This document shows positions 50,916 through 64,000 of a stretch of 64,000 nt of DNA, one piece after another (the first letter of the stretch is position 1; every line of letters starts with the position of its first letter). The position numbers were made by a program, and so were the translations under genes. The notes beneath the pieces were generated by a model. It was not told where the DNA came from and ran no database searches. It was given only the letters and a program-made list of their open reading frames with translations. This DNA comes from Aquila chrysaetos chrysaetos (lineage: Eukaryota; Chordata; Aves; Accipitriformes; Accipitridae). The stretch lies in NCBI RefSeq assembly GCF_900496995.4, contig NC_044024.1:20152698-20216697 (forward strand), written 5' to 3'.

Positions 50916-53094
50916 TTCTTAAATTATCAGGGACTATCGTTTATTACTTTGTGCAGGAGATATCACAGTATGTATAGCTGAAGTTTCCAGATACGATCAC
51001 AATTCAAATAACATTAAAACAATACTGTCTCACTAACACTTGGAAATGAAAACTAGTGTAAGATAGTCAAAGAAACTCAAAAAACTGGTGTAGACAGTCA
51101 GGGTACATACAGGATAGGAGCAGGTCAATAAGGAATAAAACCAAGTAAATGTCTTAGCCTAACTTCTCTCTATCCATCACTATTTGAAAATGTTTGCATT
51201 GTAACAGAAAAGAGGAGAGGTTGATTTAAAGAAGGAGGGTGATTGTGTTATTTTGAATGACTTGTTTAAATTTTAGAGGATATTCTGAAAGGACAGAAAT
51301 ACCTGAGGAGGATGTGGGTGAGTGGATGCAAAGGACTGATTGGAATTGGGAGAATACTTAAAAATATTCCTGGCATTTCTAAAATCAATTTTCCATACTT
51401 ACATACTATAATTACCTATCTGTGATTTGTCAACAAAGGAACAAAAACCTATCTGCTGACCTAAGTTTCTGGGAACACCACTCAAAATACACATTTGGAA
51501 TGGCAAATGCTTAAAGAATTATTCAAACAACAGACTAAGAATTATTGTGCTGGAAATAGATAAATTTTCTTGCATAGTTTTCAATTATTTAAGTCAAGGA
51601 AAATCACGGCTTCCGCAGGCTTTCAAGCTGCATAATGACAGAATCATTAAATCAGCAACTTCTGATGTGTACAGTTGTTCCATTTTCCAAATTTTACATT
51701 TATGCTTCTGAGACTGGGAATGCCATACATTCCTAGCCAACATGTGGCTGGAAAGGCCAAGAACTGATGTCAAAATAACAACCTGTGAAGTGACAACTTT
51801 GTAACAGAGGAGCAAAACAAAAACAAAAATATATCTTCTAATGCTGCAAGATCAAGAGTTCCTTTCAAACATACAGTGATGGTCATTCATCTCCCATAAT
51901 CTATATATTTACTGTATGTTATATTTAAGTTGCCAAGTATAAAAGCAAGGGCAAAGAACTTCCTAGGTAAAATTTTACTGTAAAGTCTAAACAACAAGAA
52001 ACATACAGCTTCAGGCATGGAAGTTTGATTCTTTCTTTAAAGGTTGTCTTTCCAGTTCTAACAGAAAATTATAAGCTATCTATAAATATCAGATCATAAT
52101 AATTTTCATAATAATCAATATAGGCAGAAATCTATTTTTCTTCTATAAACTTCTGAAATTTCTGAAGAAAGGCTCTGATCCTCTAGAAAATTATATCATT
52201 TTTTTGGACAAGTAACGTTCCTGTAGAACATCTTTCTGTTTCTCTAGAACCTATGTTTTTTTAGTCTATGCTACATTTTTTAGGCCTTTTCCACAGAGGT
52301 CCAACTTTTGCTGCTATCCGCAAGAGAAGCAAATATTTTATTCTATACTCTTTCAGTATTATTCCTTAATGGACCAATTTGGGGAAATCTTTCTGTCCTA
52401 TCTGAATGTTATCAATCTCTTCCTTCATAGTAAAAATGTCATTAGATTTTTGTCATTGCTTCTTACTGAACTTTGTCCACTCTGAAAAACTAAAGCAGGT
52501 AGGTCAACAGAGCTTTCTTAAGGCCATTGATTGATCCCAGCAGGATTGGAAATATGAAATTCCTGGCTTTTGCTGCTGTATCCAGACTACTAGACCACAT
52601 ATTTTTACATCACGGAAAATTAAACCTGATTACTTTGCAAGATTTCTTTATGTGTTGCTTCTCTTACCCTGTTTGCATTGCTTTCTGCTGTGGTAAAGAT
52701 ACAAGATTCAGATTTTAGAGTTAAAACTCAGCTTTTAATGAATCTGAAAACTAAAATCTTTTGAAGAATAATACTTTTAATACCCCCAATATTCAGATTC
52801 CTGCCAGATCAATCAGCATTTCAGCATGGGATGACATTGTTTTCTTCTGGCAGTAAGTAGCCCACATTATGACTCAAGAGGTTGGTTTTCACTAGAAGTG
52901 CAGTTTTTCCAAGCCATATTCAACTTAACCGTATCATAATTTAGGAATTTAATTTGTTCCATATTCTTGCAACTGCCGCTCTCAGCAGTTGAATGGGTGG
53001 CACTATTTTTTTGAAGCTTGGGAGCATAGAATTTGTTTGCTTAGGCTTTTATAGAATTTAAGAAATTAAAAAAACAGATAATGAATCTACTTCT

Positions 53095-53235
53095 ATATAA
53101 GTGCTTATGTATATGTGCCTAAGTACATACATACATACTTGTATATATATGTATATAGGTACTTATATATGTGTATTTTTTCTTCGAAAGTAACCTGGTT
53201 AATTTTTTATTTTGTATTTGTATTTGTATTATCAT
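53095..53235 (+). repeat. AT-rich simple repeats (TATG/TACA-like, then TTTGTA)
   Basis: Interrupted tatgta and catacata units run to about 53175. Three ttgtat-type units lie at 53211-53231. A low-complexity tract. Confidence 0.7.
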
Positions 53236-56200
53236 GCAGATGCTGCCCCTAAGAAAAAGCTATTGCATGAAAATAATTTCGTGCGTAATAATACAACATA
53301 GGCATAGGCAGCCTATTCCACCCTTCCCATTTTTTCTGGGCAGGTTCTGGGCAGGAAACATGTCACAGGTTTTCTAAGACAGTCATAGATATGCCCAGAG
53401 CTCTGCAATATCTCAGTATTTGTTGGAGCCGGGATGGGGAGTAACCACAAAGGATATAATGGTAGCTCTAGTACAGCCTCATAAGGAAAGCATTTGAAGT
53501 GCTCTGCATACACTGTTCTTAGATCCAAATGTAGCTAAGAAAGATTTCAGAGGATGAGTGGAGGTGGACATGAAGGAAAGTGAAGTATCTGGGGAGAGGA
53601 AAAGAGGAGCAGAGGACTGGAAAATGGTAAGAAGAAGGACACTCGAGACTGGAGTACAAAAATTCAAGAGAACTTAATGGAGAAAGGGGGGAATGTACCA
53701 ACGGGAATGTCGGAGGGGCTGGACAGGGACCCTGGGGTTATTTCATCCTGAGGAAGGTGCATAGTAAGCTGCACGAAGTAGCTGCCAAGTGGGGCACACA
53801 TCTCAGGGTGGGCAGCCAGCACCAGCTAATGCCTTCACTGATGCTGCTGCAACTGAAGCTGAGAGCTACAAAGGAGGAAGACAGTGAAAAAGCCCCTTTG
53901 TATCGCCCTTGCGTTCCAGGCTGACAAACTATGATGCAGTAATGGACTGTGTCATGCCCATGTGAAGAGAGATCACTCCTCAATGAAATACATCCATTTT
54001 TGGAGAGGAAACGTGAAATTCAGATTGCATTAAGTGTTGCAGAAGGTGTTTTTGGCAAAGAAATGAGAATGCTGCATCAGACTGACGCTAATTATGTTAG
54101 AAGACTGCCTCAAAAATTAAATATGGCTCAAATTGACACAGAAAAAGCTATGGGAACTTTATTTATATTAATTGGTGGGGTTTTTTTTTATTATTTAAAG
54201 CAATATATAGCCGTTCAGGACTGATTCTTTCTTTTAGGTCCAGGAGGATGTGATATTGTTTATCTTGTAAAAACAACTGCTGCCTTTGTGCTTGTGTTCA
54301 GGAAATAGATAACTTTAATGATTCATGCCTCTTAACATTTATATACAAGAGCTGTATCAAGCTCCCTGTAGCTGCTGCACTCACTCACATGTTGGGCTGA
54401 AGTCCAATATGGGATGCAAGAGCATGTATGATAAATACTGAAGATTCTGTTAAGTCCAAAATTATTCTTCCTGTCATGGGGATGAAGTAGGAAGGGAAAG
54501 AGCTTTCCCATTATGCCTCAAAAGTGCAGAATCACTTTTGACTGCAGCCCTAGAAATTCTCCTTCATAAGAGAGGTACAGTGCAGGATTAAATGAGGTCA
54601 TGCTTTCATCTCCCTCACACCTACTTCATTCTGGTGTGCAAAGGACTGATAAGAATAGAGCTCTGTATCAAAAGTGTGTAATGGGGAAGAGAAGGGAAGA
54701 GTGGAATAACAAGGGAGAGGCAGGAGGAAAGTTTAGGACCCTTACCACCTCCCTCATGAAGGGAGTTCACAGTCAGGCAGTCTTCTGAGAAGATTTGCTT
54801 CATGGTATTTGTGCAATTGTCATTATAGCAGTACATTATTGGAGGTGCAATGGCTGAGAATCTGAGTAGCTCAGATGCAAACCTGTCTCTTAGTTTGATT
54901 TTTCTATTGCTTACGTTCATCTTCCAGCTACATTTTATGAATGAAGCTAGTTGCCTCCCACTTGTTGCTTCTACACAGGACAGGAAAGCAAATGTATTAC
55001 TTTTCAAGACGGGATGGCAGAAGTCCAAACATATCTAACAGAGGAAGGAAGCAATCTTATCAGCCTTTCTGGCCCATTGATAAAACCATAGAAGGAAATC
55101 ATTCAGCTTTAAATGAGGAAAAGGAAGTCTCAGATAAAATTTAGAAGTTGCCTTGGGAGTTTTCATATCACATCAATGAAAAAGTCACATGCAATTAACC
55201 AAGCATTCCAGTCTGTATGAAGTGCTTTATTTGTGATATCAAAGTAGAACTACTTACAGTTTTTGACAAGCTTCTCTACAGTGGATCAGTTGACATTTTT
55301 CTGGCCTGTCTACTTTGTCATATACCTTTTATCTAAGCTCTTTATGGAAAAAAACTGCAGCAGCCATCCTGAAACATGTTTTTTTGCTCCATTCTTGTCA
55401 TAGAATCTAATTTTTAGTCACCATTACACATGGAGTATTTTGGCATCTTGGTCGTATTTTTAATTAAAAAATCTAATTATCTGTATTGAAAGCAAATAAT
55501 AAACACAGTTACTTGGGGTTTTTGTACCTAAGCTGGTATCTCTGCTTTTACTTGAGAGTAAAATACTTGTTCATTGGCTGTCTCTGAAAGCCAGAAGCAT
55601 ATTCTTGCCAAACTGTCTCACTTGCAAACTTGGTTATCTATCAAACATTGCTTTGTTACTCCAGAAGATCTGGTATTTTAAATTCTATTTGAATGTATTT
55701 GATCTCATCATTCTATTTTCAGTCTTATAATAGGTGACAACTGCAGTTACCATTATGGGTAGGAAGTTTGAAGCATAATTTCTTTTTAGGAATTTGAATG
55801 TTTTTCTCTGAAGAAATGAGCAGATTGTCTACATGTATCTAGTAGTAAATATATGGGATGGAGAACTGTATGAGATTCCTTTCCTCCTGGAATTAATACT
55901 GTGATGGGCACCTGAAAAATGCCCCAGACAGCAGAAGACGTGCTGCTTTCCAACTTCAGGTTTTTTAATCAGGCTAAAATAGAATTCTGGCTGTTCTACC
56001 TACTTTATTGTTTACTTATTTTAAAGCTTCTTGTTTTGTTATCATGGACCCACTATGTGGTTGTCAGGCCTGATTTACTAGAGCCCTGTTCACTGTGACC
56101 TTTAAAGTACAGCATGTTACTGTACCAAAGTCAGTTTTCCAGTAACAGAGAAATGATCAGTTGACATAGCCATGGCCTTTTACAACTTGCAGAATTTATG

Positions 56201-58794
56201 GGGTCATAGGCTTTCTTTGTGCCGTTCTTTGTACAGTCAGGCTGTAGGTCAGTAATATGTGAGCTAAGTCAAATCTCAAAATGTCTCTCTTCTATCCTGC
56301 CTCTACCTGTAAAAACATGAAGGACGCTTTATATACAGCAGAGGTAGAAGTATATCATTGAGCATTCACCAAACAAAAAGAAAACCGTAAGTTCTTACAG
56401 AATCAGCTGAACAGTTGTTTTCCATCTGTCAAAATGTGATAGTCCTGCTTGCTGGTCATTTTTCAGGCAAAAAGAGGTAGAAACCAAAATATTCAGTCAT
56501 CCCATGCAGTCTCCAGTGTAGTCAAAACAAGCTCTACCAGAATGACAAATGCCACAGACCTTGGTCCAGTCAAGTGATTTCTTGGCTCTAACAAGCTGCT
56601 ACAAAGTATTTTAAACTTTTTTTTGCAAATACTCAGACTGCCTCCCACTTCTGGTTGTCTGTAATTTAGGGCAGGACTCTAAAATAGAAAGGGGACACAT
56701 CTGGGCAGTCTGCAAACAAGCTGAAATACATAATAGATATAGTATAGAAAAGATCTTAGAATTGTTTATAGGTGTAACATTTTGTCATATACATACATAT
56801 ATATTTATATATGTCCTGATTATTTAGCTTAAATGCTGAACAAGCTATGTCTTTAAAAAGAAGGGATTTTTCAAAATACTTTTTTTTAAACCAAAACACA
56901 ACACAGATTACACGCTGACTTTCTGATGATATGATTTACCCTAGACTGAAAAAGAGGGATGAACTATATAACATAGAACTCCTGGTCACACTAGTTCAGT
57001 TCACAGGAGCATCTAGTTAGGTTCCAAATATGTTTCCATGTTTTCATAATAGAGAGTGATAAATGGTAGAGAGAGCAAGACCTGTATGTCAGTGCAGTTG
57101 CCTGAAACCCTTAGAAATCAGTGGATTGGAAGCTATTAAAATACAGCTTCTCTCTGTGTTTTCTTTAGATTCTGGATCATTCCTTAAAATCAGATGACTT
57201 GTTTCACTTGTAACTAATACTGATGTATTGACAGTTACCCAGGGAGAGGTTAGAAGAAACCCATTCTATGCACACTGAAAGCAACATAACATCTCTTTAT
57301 TTCCTGGAAATACTTAGCCTCCAAAAGCATAGTAGCCCCTCATTTGGGTTTGTTTAATTCCTCTGTGCACAGCCTATTCCAGCTATGATGTTTTTCAAGC
57401 TTGAAACAAAAAGGTAATTCGGACAGGTGTCGCACAGGTTTTAGTCTTCAATTAGGTCAAATTACTATTAAATCTAACAGTAAGAAATAGGTTAATTGCT
57501 TTAGACCCAATTTAACAAGAAGTAGCCCTTGTATAAAAACACTTCCCTTATAGAAAAAAAAAAGCTTTTTTTTTTTTTAGGTGAAGGAAGAGGGAAACTT
57601 TGCTTTATTTTTAGTATCACGATAAGAAAACTTTTATTTTTAATATTTATAGAGAGACATTCGAATGTTAATGTATTAAATAGTCAATATAAACCCTAGG
57701 TCAAACCTGACAAGGTATAATCTTTTACAGCTAACAGAAGTCTTCTTTCCGAGCCATTCTTAGGAGCATGCCAGGTAACCTATGGAAGAGACAACAGTAT
57801 TTTGCTCTCTTTCAAAGACTGAAATTTTGAAAAAATTGCATTTATTTCACATTTTACTTGAGCTCACACAGCCTCACTAATGTTCTAGTCATAAGTAGAA
57901 CCAAGGAGTGACCCGCTGTCTGCTTCTCTGCACTTTTTGACTGATTGGGGAATGAGAAGAAGGAATAAGGCAGATACAGTTCTTGCTCTCCCATGAACGT
58001 GGCTAAGCCACTGTAGGTCTCGTTGTACCAGAGGGTTACTCCACAATAGTTCATACTTTGTGCAGTATGATTTTCACTAGGACTTTGGCTCTTGGTAATC
58101 AAGTATGCCCAATAACACACCCCAAAACTTGTTATATAGGCAATTTAATCTTTCATATAAATCCTGAAGTGAATTAAACTGTAAAAAAAGAAGAATATCT
58201 TAATAATACTGATAATTTCCTGTTGGGCTTCATCTTACCATTAACTATCTCAGTCATTTATAAAGCCTGCTTGACTTGTTGGTTTTATTTGAGAGGAACC
58301 TATGCAGTCTTTATATGTTGCTAACTGAAATAAAAGGAGTAGGAAAAATGCAAACATTTAATATATCTTCTTGTGGACTTGCATATAAGAAGTTTTATAA
58401 TAGGTGTTTCCCAATTTATTGCTTTCCTACAGTCATTACTGCAATAGCTCTGCCAAAACATTGATGGGACATATGTTATAAAGCATTTGCAGCTTCAAGA
58501 GCTAAAGGGAGGGTCATTTTCTTCTGGCTGATTACATATCTGTTATACAGGAGAATGTGGCTCTCTTCTCTGAGAAAGCTAAAGCTTTGTTTCCCATCCA
58601 AGACTATATCTAGGTACCAGAAAACATTTGTAATAACATAGGAGATTAAGGCCATATAAAAAAGGAAGAAGAATGAGAAAAGGTTGTTGGGGGGCAGAAA
58701 AGGGTAGTTTGGCTCCTCTGGCATGGAATTACATGTCTGGACTTTATCTAGCAAGCAGGTTTGACATTTATACTGTGTTTATCTCAGTGTGGCA

Positions 58795-58985
58795 TCAGAG
58801 ATCTGGATTTCTGTCTGTGTGACTATAAGCAAGTCACTTTGCCCCTCTGTGCCTCCATTTCCACCGTAACCTCGTATTTGTCTTCATTTAGAGTTTGAGT
58901 TCTGTGGCATTGGCAACTCTGTTCGTTTGTGTGTGTGCAATCCCTAAGGCATAAATCTCAGATGCAGCCTCTGCATATTGCTGAA
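58795..58985 (+). repeat. MIR-like SINE with 'tgagttctgtggcattgg' tail
   Basis: gtgtgactataagcaagtca, then ctttgcccctctgtgcctcc, is close to the MIR core. It is followed by a tail similar to the attgtaagctctttggggca family seen also near 1.35 kb. Confidence 0.65.
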
Positions 58986-59007
58986 ATACAAACATTACTA
59001 TTTATTT

Positions 59008-59135
59008 TGTGACTCTGAAGAAGCCATTTCATCTCTTTGCCTTTGTTTCTTCAGCTTTAAAATGAGACAGTAACTCACAAGTGGGTTATGAGGATTAACT
59101 GATTAATACTAATGGAATATTTTTAGTTCCTCAGA
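59008..59135 (+). repeat. Second MIR-like SINE, same orientation
   Basis: gactctgaagaagccatttc, then atctctttgcctttgtttct, then cagctttaaaatgagacagt, then gggttatgaggattaactga follow the MIR consensus order through its 3' half. It lies 20-30 bases after the first copy. Confidence 0.65.
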
Positions 59136-62100
59136 AAGCTTTTAAGGACAGCAAAATATTGTTGAGGAAAAGGCAAATATATTCCATTTGTTTTTCATTA
59201 ATTCACATATGCTATATGATTGACTTTAAAAAATGCACTTTTGATCGATCACATAGAATAGTCCATCTCATGGCAGAAGTTTCTTAAGTATTGTAGCTGG
59301 CTTTTTACAGCTTTGTGCAAGGGAAGTGGAAAGAGGAAGGAACTGTGCATAAGTTTGCTTCAAGAATACCAGGAATTTTAATGATTTCCTGTGTCAAGTC
59401 TGAGGGTCCTCCTCTACCATTCGGGAGTGACACTGTGTGAACAACAGTAGAGTAACCTCGAAAGACTAGTGAGCTCTCTAAGAATTAAAACTAAACTAGT
59501 ATGTGACTTTTTTCGAAGTATACTGGACCAACATACCAGAAACCTGTTCAAATTTCAATTAAGAAAATGAAACAGCAGTCAGTATCAAAATCTGTCTTAT
59601 TTTAGCAATACAAGGTGTTGAGAGCTGGGCTAGCAGTCTAGTGGTAATACCACCACAAATTAACAAGGAACCATTCCATCTTTTGTTCTCTCAAGTAACC
59701 AAGAATTAGGGAACCTTGCTATATACAGTGGAACATGGAGAACTTCAGTGCAGGAAGTTATATGGAAAGGCCTATTTGAAAGGGTCAGAAAAGCCCATTT
59801 TTCCCAGGAATCCATGAAATAAAAAGGAGAACCTGCAAGCCTTTAACACAGGTGGAGGATAAAAATCCTTCTTTCCAAAACATTTTTCCTAGGGAATGGT
59901 AATAAGCTCTAACTGCAGATAGAAATCTTCCTCAGAGATGTTGTGAATGGCTAGGTGACTTAGTTGATAGTGGGAGTGTATAAGTAAGAAAACAGCTAGA
60001 TAGTTTTTAATTTTAAAATTTAATCTTAAAAATTCTAATTTTCATATTTTACAAGATTTAAGGTCTGGCTGGAAAGATATTATTTTTGTTACTGAAATGA
60101 CTTAGCAATTCGTATGGCTTTCTTGACTTCCGATATGTATATATTAGAACCAATAGCTTTTCAGTGATAGAATGCTCCATAAAGGCTTTTCAAGTCAGAA
60201 GTATTCCATATTTGTTTCCAATTTGCATGGCAACAGGAAACTATCATGATATATTTATATTTGCATGTTTATGTGTATATGTGCATATAGGGAATTTAGA
60301 AATACAATAACCCTGGAGGGATGCTGAGTATGTTCAGGCTGAAGAAGAGAACGAGATAGGCTGCCTGATAACTGAAGAAACAGTTCATTTTATTCTGTGC
60401 AGGCAGGCAGGAAAGGGAGTGCAACATAAGCAAGACATTTCATTTGTGGTTGAATCCACAGATGAGCTATTGTAGAAAGTATTCTCCAAAACATGCTTAC
60501 ATGAGAGATGGGGCACGTGGTACTGATTAGATTTAGTACCAGCAGGGCAGTTTTATTACACAGAAACATTACAGTTTGAAAGCTGCAAACGTGTTTCAGA
60601 AGGCTGTCCCTTTATTGTTACACGGCCTTAATGGGAATTAATGGTGCTCTGCACCTTCTCAGAAAGTGCTCTGCACCTTTTAGCTTTGGCCAATGTTACA
60701 ACTGGAAAGATTCAAAGCTAGACACAGTGTTTTCTTTTAAATAGTCAAACATGCTGGAAAACAAAGGAGAAAGCATGCCTCACATTCCACTGAAGTCAGT
60801 GGTTTCTGTCTCTTTTTGCACTTCAGATCACTTCCAGTCCCCTTTGGCAGGAGAGGAAGAGCCTGTGTTTGAGTCTGTGTTGTCTGCTTTCATACAGGGG
60901 CACTGAGCTCACACCTATCAGGCAGGGAGTGATGCACCCCTTGTGTTACCCTGCTGTTTCTGCTGTGTCCAGTCACTAAATGCCTTCTTGCCTATTAGTG
61001 GATAGATTAGCAGTAAGGAAAAAAGAGATTATAAAAAACAAATGTACAGCCTTTTTTTTATTAGGTCTTCTCCTGGCATGCCACAGATTTGATTTACACT
61101 CTTTTTATCTAGGTGATACCTAGAAGTTTAGTCAGTGGAATGTTTAGGTGGATTTATTCAGATACATGAGATCTGTAAAAATACGGGAAGGAAAAATTTT
61201 GAGCATTCATTTATCTGAAAATATAATATCTGAAAAATGTCAGTAATTAAATACGAGCTTGGGAAACACAATGCCCAAAGGTTGTACAGTATTGTTATTC
61301 TGAGAGCATCTTCTGAGCCTTGATGTAACAACGATTCTGAAAAATGTTGAATGCCATTCTTAGGAATTATTTTTCTGCTAGAAACAGGTTTACACAGAAA
61401 ATCAAAATGATTTTAGAATCAGTTTAACCAAATTAAGAAGGTTAAGAAAATATATTAGTATATGTTGGATTAAAAACACTTACAACATTTCAGCCTTTAT
61501 CTGTCTGTTTTCTGCTTTTTACCTCCTCTCTTTTTTCTGGACTATAAATCAATGGAATGCTAAATTTCCAGGTCTAGACTTTGTTTCAATGACTGTTTTT
61601 CCAAACCAGGGAGAATAGGAACAATAATAAAAATACAACAATAAAAACCACAGAAGACTCTCCACTAAGCATATAATTATTCTTCCAGTGTCAGTAATTC
61701 CTGATTGGATTCATGGTGATGAATGGAAGAACCCCCAACTAATTTCACTTTTTGATATAAATTCTCTTTCAGATTTCCCTTTATCCTTAAACTATTGCTC
61801 ATGAGAGCATTCTGCAAGATAGTACCAAATCAGCATTTCATATATAACATTTTAGTTGTTTTCTAATTGTTTGGTTTTACATATGGATTTAATTTGTTCA
61901 TCTAACAAAAGTCAGGGTAACCTGAACACATGTGATTTAGCAAATATGCAAGATTGTATTATAAAAAAAAACAACTAGTGTGCTTGCTAGAAGGAAGTGC
62001 CAGGGGCCCTCCCAACAAGAATTGTTAATTACTTTCCTCTTCAGCTGCCATAAAGAACTCATTAAATGGCAAATTATTTCCCTAAACAATGAGTAGCACT

Positions 62101-64000
62101 AGTTCCTCTTTGGCCTATGTGCTTATTTATTAAGAATTACAACTTCCTTAACTGATACCTAGATTCAAATGAAAAGGAAATCCAACAGGGAAGCTATTTT
62201 TGAGTCAGTTGTGGTCAAGGAAAACATCAAAAATATTCTTTAATGATGAAAACACGATTTAGTTTTCAGGCCCCCAAATCTAAAAAGCAGCAATATGAAA
62301 CTTTTCCAAATGTCCTCACATTTTATTTTACCCTTAAGCTGAGCCTGAGGACATAGGAAACACCAGCCTGATGTGTCTGTTGCTTCTTAAAGTTCTAAAT
62401 GCTTTATAACAGGAGAGTTGAGTTATAGCTCTTCCTCCACTTGAGTGAAAGCACTGCTTGAACAGCATTATAGTATGCAAAAGTACTTTTGTTTGTGAAT
62501 GAGGAGAAATTTGAAAAGACATTATTTGGGAAAGGTGGAGCGAAGATGGCATTACAGGAAGCATTTCAGAAGAGAAAATATGGTAGAAGTATTTTGGGAA
62601 AGCACAGAAACTCAGAAGTCTAAGAAGTTAAACACAAAGAAAAATAAAGTAGAAAAGAAAAGAGAAAACAAAAGAGGAGAATTTTTTAAATAGTTCCATT
62701 AAAATATTTGCTGTCAAAGCGTGCACCTGGAATGTCTAAAGAAGAGCACATCCTGACGGTGTAACAACTTAAACTCATTGAGAGTTTGCAGTTGCAAATG
62801 CTATGTAAACTTAATGGGTATGTCCCACATAGTGCTGGCATCTTTATGTTCCACAGAAGCCAGTGGGAATTGAAAGTTCGCAGTATTTTACAAAATCAAA
62901 CCGTTGAAAACTCCAAGAGAAATAATGCATGCTGGGAAAAAAATAAAATTAAAAAAAAACCCCAGTCTTGATAGTAGAAAGATAGTGAGACACAGTACTG
63001 TGATAAAAAGTGATGCGGTGCTACCTTCTGAGCATAGCTGAAGGCAGCTGGAAGATGGTGGGAGGGCTTCGTCAAGGCTGACTGTAGGGAGGGAGAAGCA
63101 AATGCCATGAAAGGCCTGTAAGACAAAATATCTGCAATGTGAAAAGCTGAGCAAAGACTGATATGTAGCTCAATGCCACACGAATAAAGTGAATAAAATT
63201 GTAACACCTGGGCTAGTGCTGGGGTCAGATAACAGAAAGTGGAGATCATAGGATGGCTTTAGACACAACAGGCTCCTGCAGAAATCAGTGGCAACATTAT
63301 TAATAGCATGACATCACATAATGAACTTCAGGAACAACCCTGCTTGAGGTGCTCGTCATTTGGTAACACTTCTGGGCTTTGTCAGGAGTGACCCTTGCCG
63401 TGATCTTTTGCAACCCCAAAGAGTACCAGTTGACAGGAACTGCTAAATGGTAGTTACTGTTTTTAGCAGAACTTCTCTATATTACACTGACGAACGTGCA
63501 TTCACTTACCATGCAGAGAAGTTTATTAAAGGGCAAAATAGCAAACCATGTGATCGTCAACATCATCATTTCATACTAGATGTGGTTCTGGCCACACCTC
63601 TGTTTTCCCTAGTCACACCAATTTTCTGGGTGTTGCTCTTGGGAAGTACAAAGACTGAATGCTTTGCTCGCACAATAACAGAGTGCTCGGGACACTGTTA
63701 CTATTTTGATTTGTATTGCACTACTTTTATAAGTACATTCAGTAACTTCCAGTGTATTTTCTCACAGAAAGTACAGCACAGTCTGGGCCTGATTTTCATG
63801 AGCCTTCGTTGGTAGTAGACAATAGCATATGGTAGAGTCATCTGATATGTTGTTATATTTTCCTATACTAACCTTTTTGGGGAGGAAAAAATAAATAACT
63901 GTTTGACACACACACAAGGAATGTTGGTCTGCAACCCAGGTCAATGTAAGCCTGCAAAATTCCTCTTGGTTTTATTGCTGGCATTGTCATTAACAGTGTT

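Larger units (their letters stand above)
45591..64000. other. Gene-free AT-rich DNA
   Basis: No open frame with a recognisable domain. It holds MIR-like fossils (47.65, 58.8 and 59.0 kb), an ancient CR1-like remnant (50.7 kb) and AT-rich simple repeats near 53.1-53.2 kb. No tRNA, rRNA or miRNA hairpin was recognised. Confidence 0.55.

Noticed and set aside
53738-53983. 81-codon minus-strand Ser-rich frame at 53.7-54.0 kb
   Set aside because: Its composition and length fit chance. I saw no retroelement or host-gene similarity.
60318-60360. tgttcaggctgaagaagaga, similar to a CR1 3' UTR block
   Set aside because: A single short match with no neighbouring CR1 blocks in the right order.

Overview
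The window looks like a bird nuclear genome. It is AT-rich and gene-poor, with one sharp CpG island, CR1-family LINEs carrying the avian 3' end, and LTRs of types common in birds. I cannot resolve the bird order. Only one protein-coding gene can be supported with confidence: IRS4 (insulin receptor substrate 4), on the minus strand at about 9004-12560. Its body is a single large exon with PH and PTB domains and a long tail of tyrosine docking motifs.

Layout. 1-9003: non-coding flank of IRS4, holding its 3' UTR or downstream intron. 9004-12560: IRS4. About 11.2-13.75 kb: a CpG island over the 5' coding end and promoter, with six CCAAT boxes, a palindromic E-box, a 21-base G run and GC-rich microsatellites. 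14.33-14.76 kb: a second small CpG-rich patch with an unexplained minus-strand open frame that ends at a splice donor. 14.8-21.3 kb: non-coding. 21.3-25.3 kb: a mosaic of mobile elements. It holds a decayed retroviral gag-like piece, a ~1 kb LTR (+) interrupted by a younger 580-bp LTR (-) with a perfect 5-bp target duplication, and the 5' part of a minus-strand CR1 (5' UTR, ORF1 with zinc-finger and SGNH hydrolase motifs, start of the endonuclease). 25.3-64 kb: a gene desert with a young dead CR1 3' end at 44.5-45.6 kb, several MIR-like SINE fossils, an ancient CR1-like remnant at 50.7 kb and a 5S-rRNA-derived segment at 31.6 kb.

IRS4 acts just inside the plasma membrane. It couples activated insulin/IGF-1 receptors to PI3K, GRB2 and possibly SHP2. 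The most useful points for a reader are these. The initiator ATG and the body of IRS4 lie in different frames in this assembly. The bird protein keeps an IRS1/IRS2-like C-terminal tail that, as I recall it, human IRS4 lacks. The promoter carries an NF-Y-type CCAAT array with a possible divergent transcript. I found no sign of a new multi-gene system; most of the window is ordinary avian intergenic DNA.
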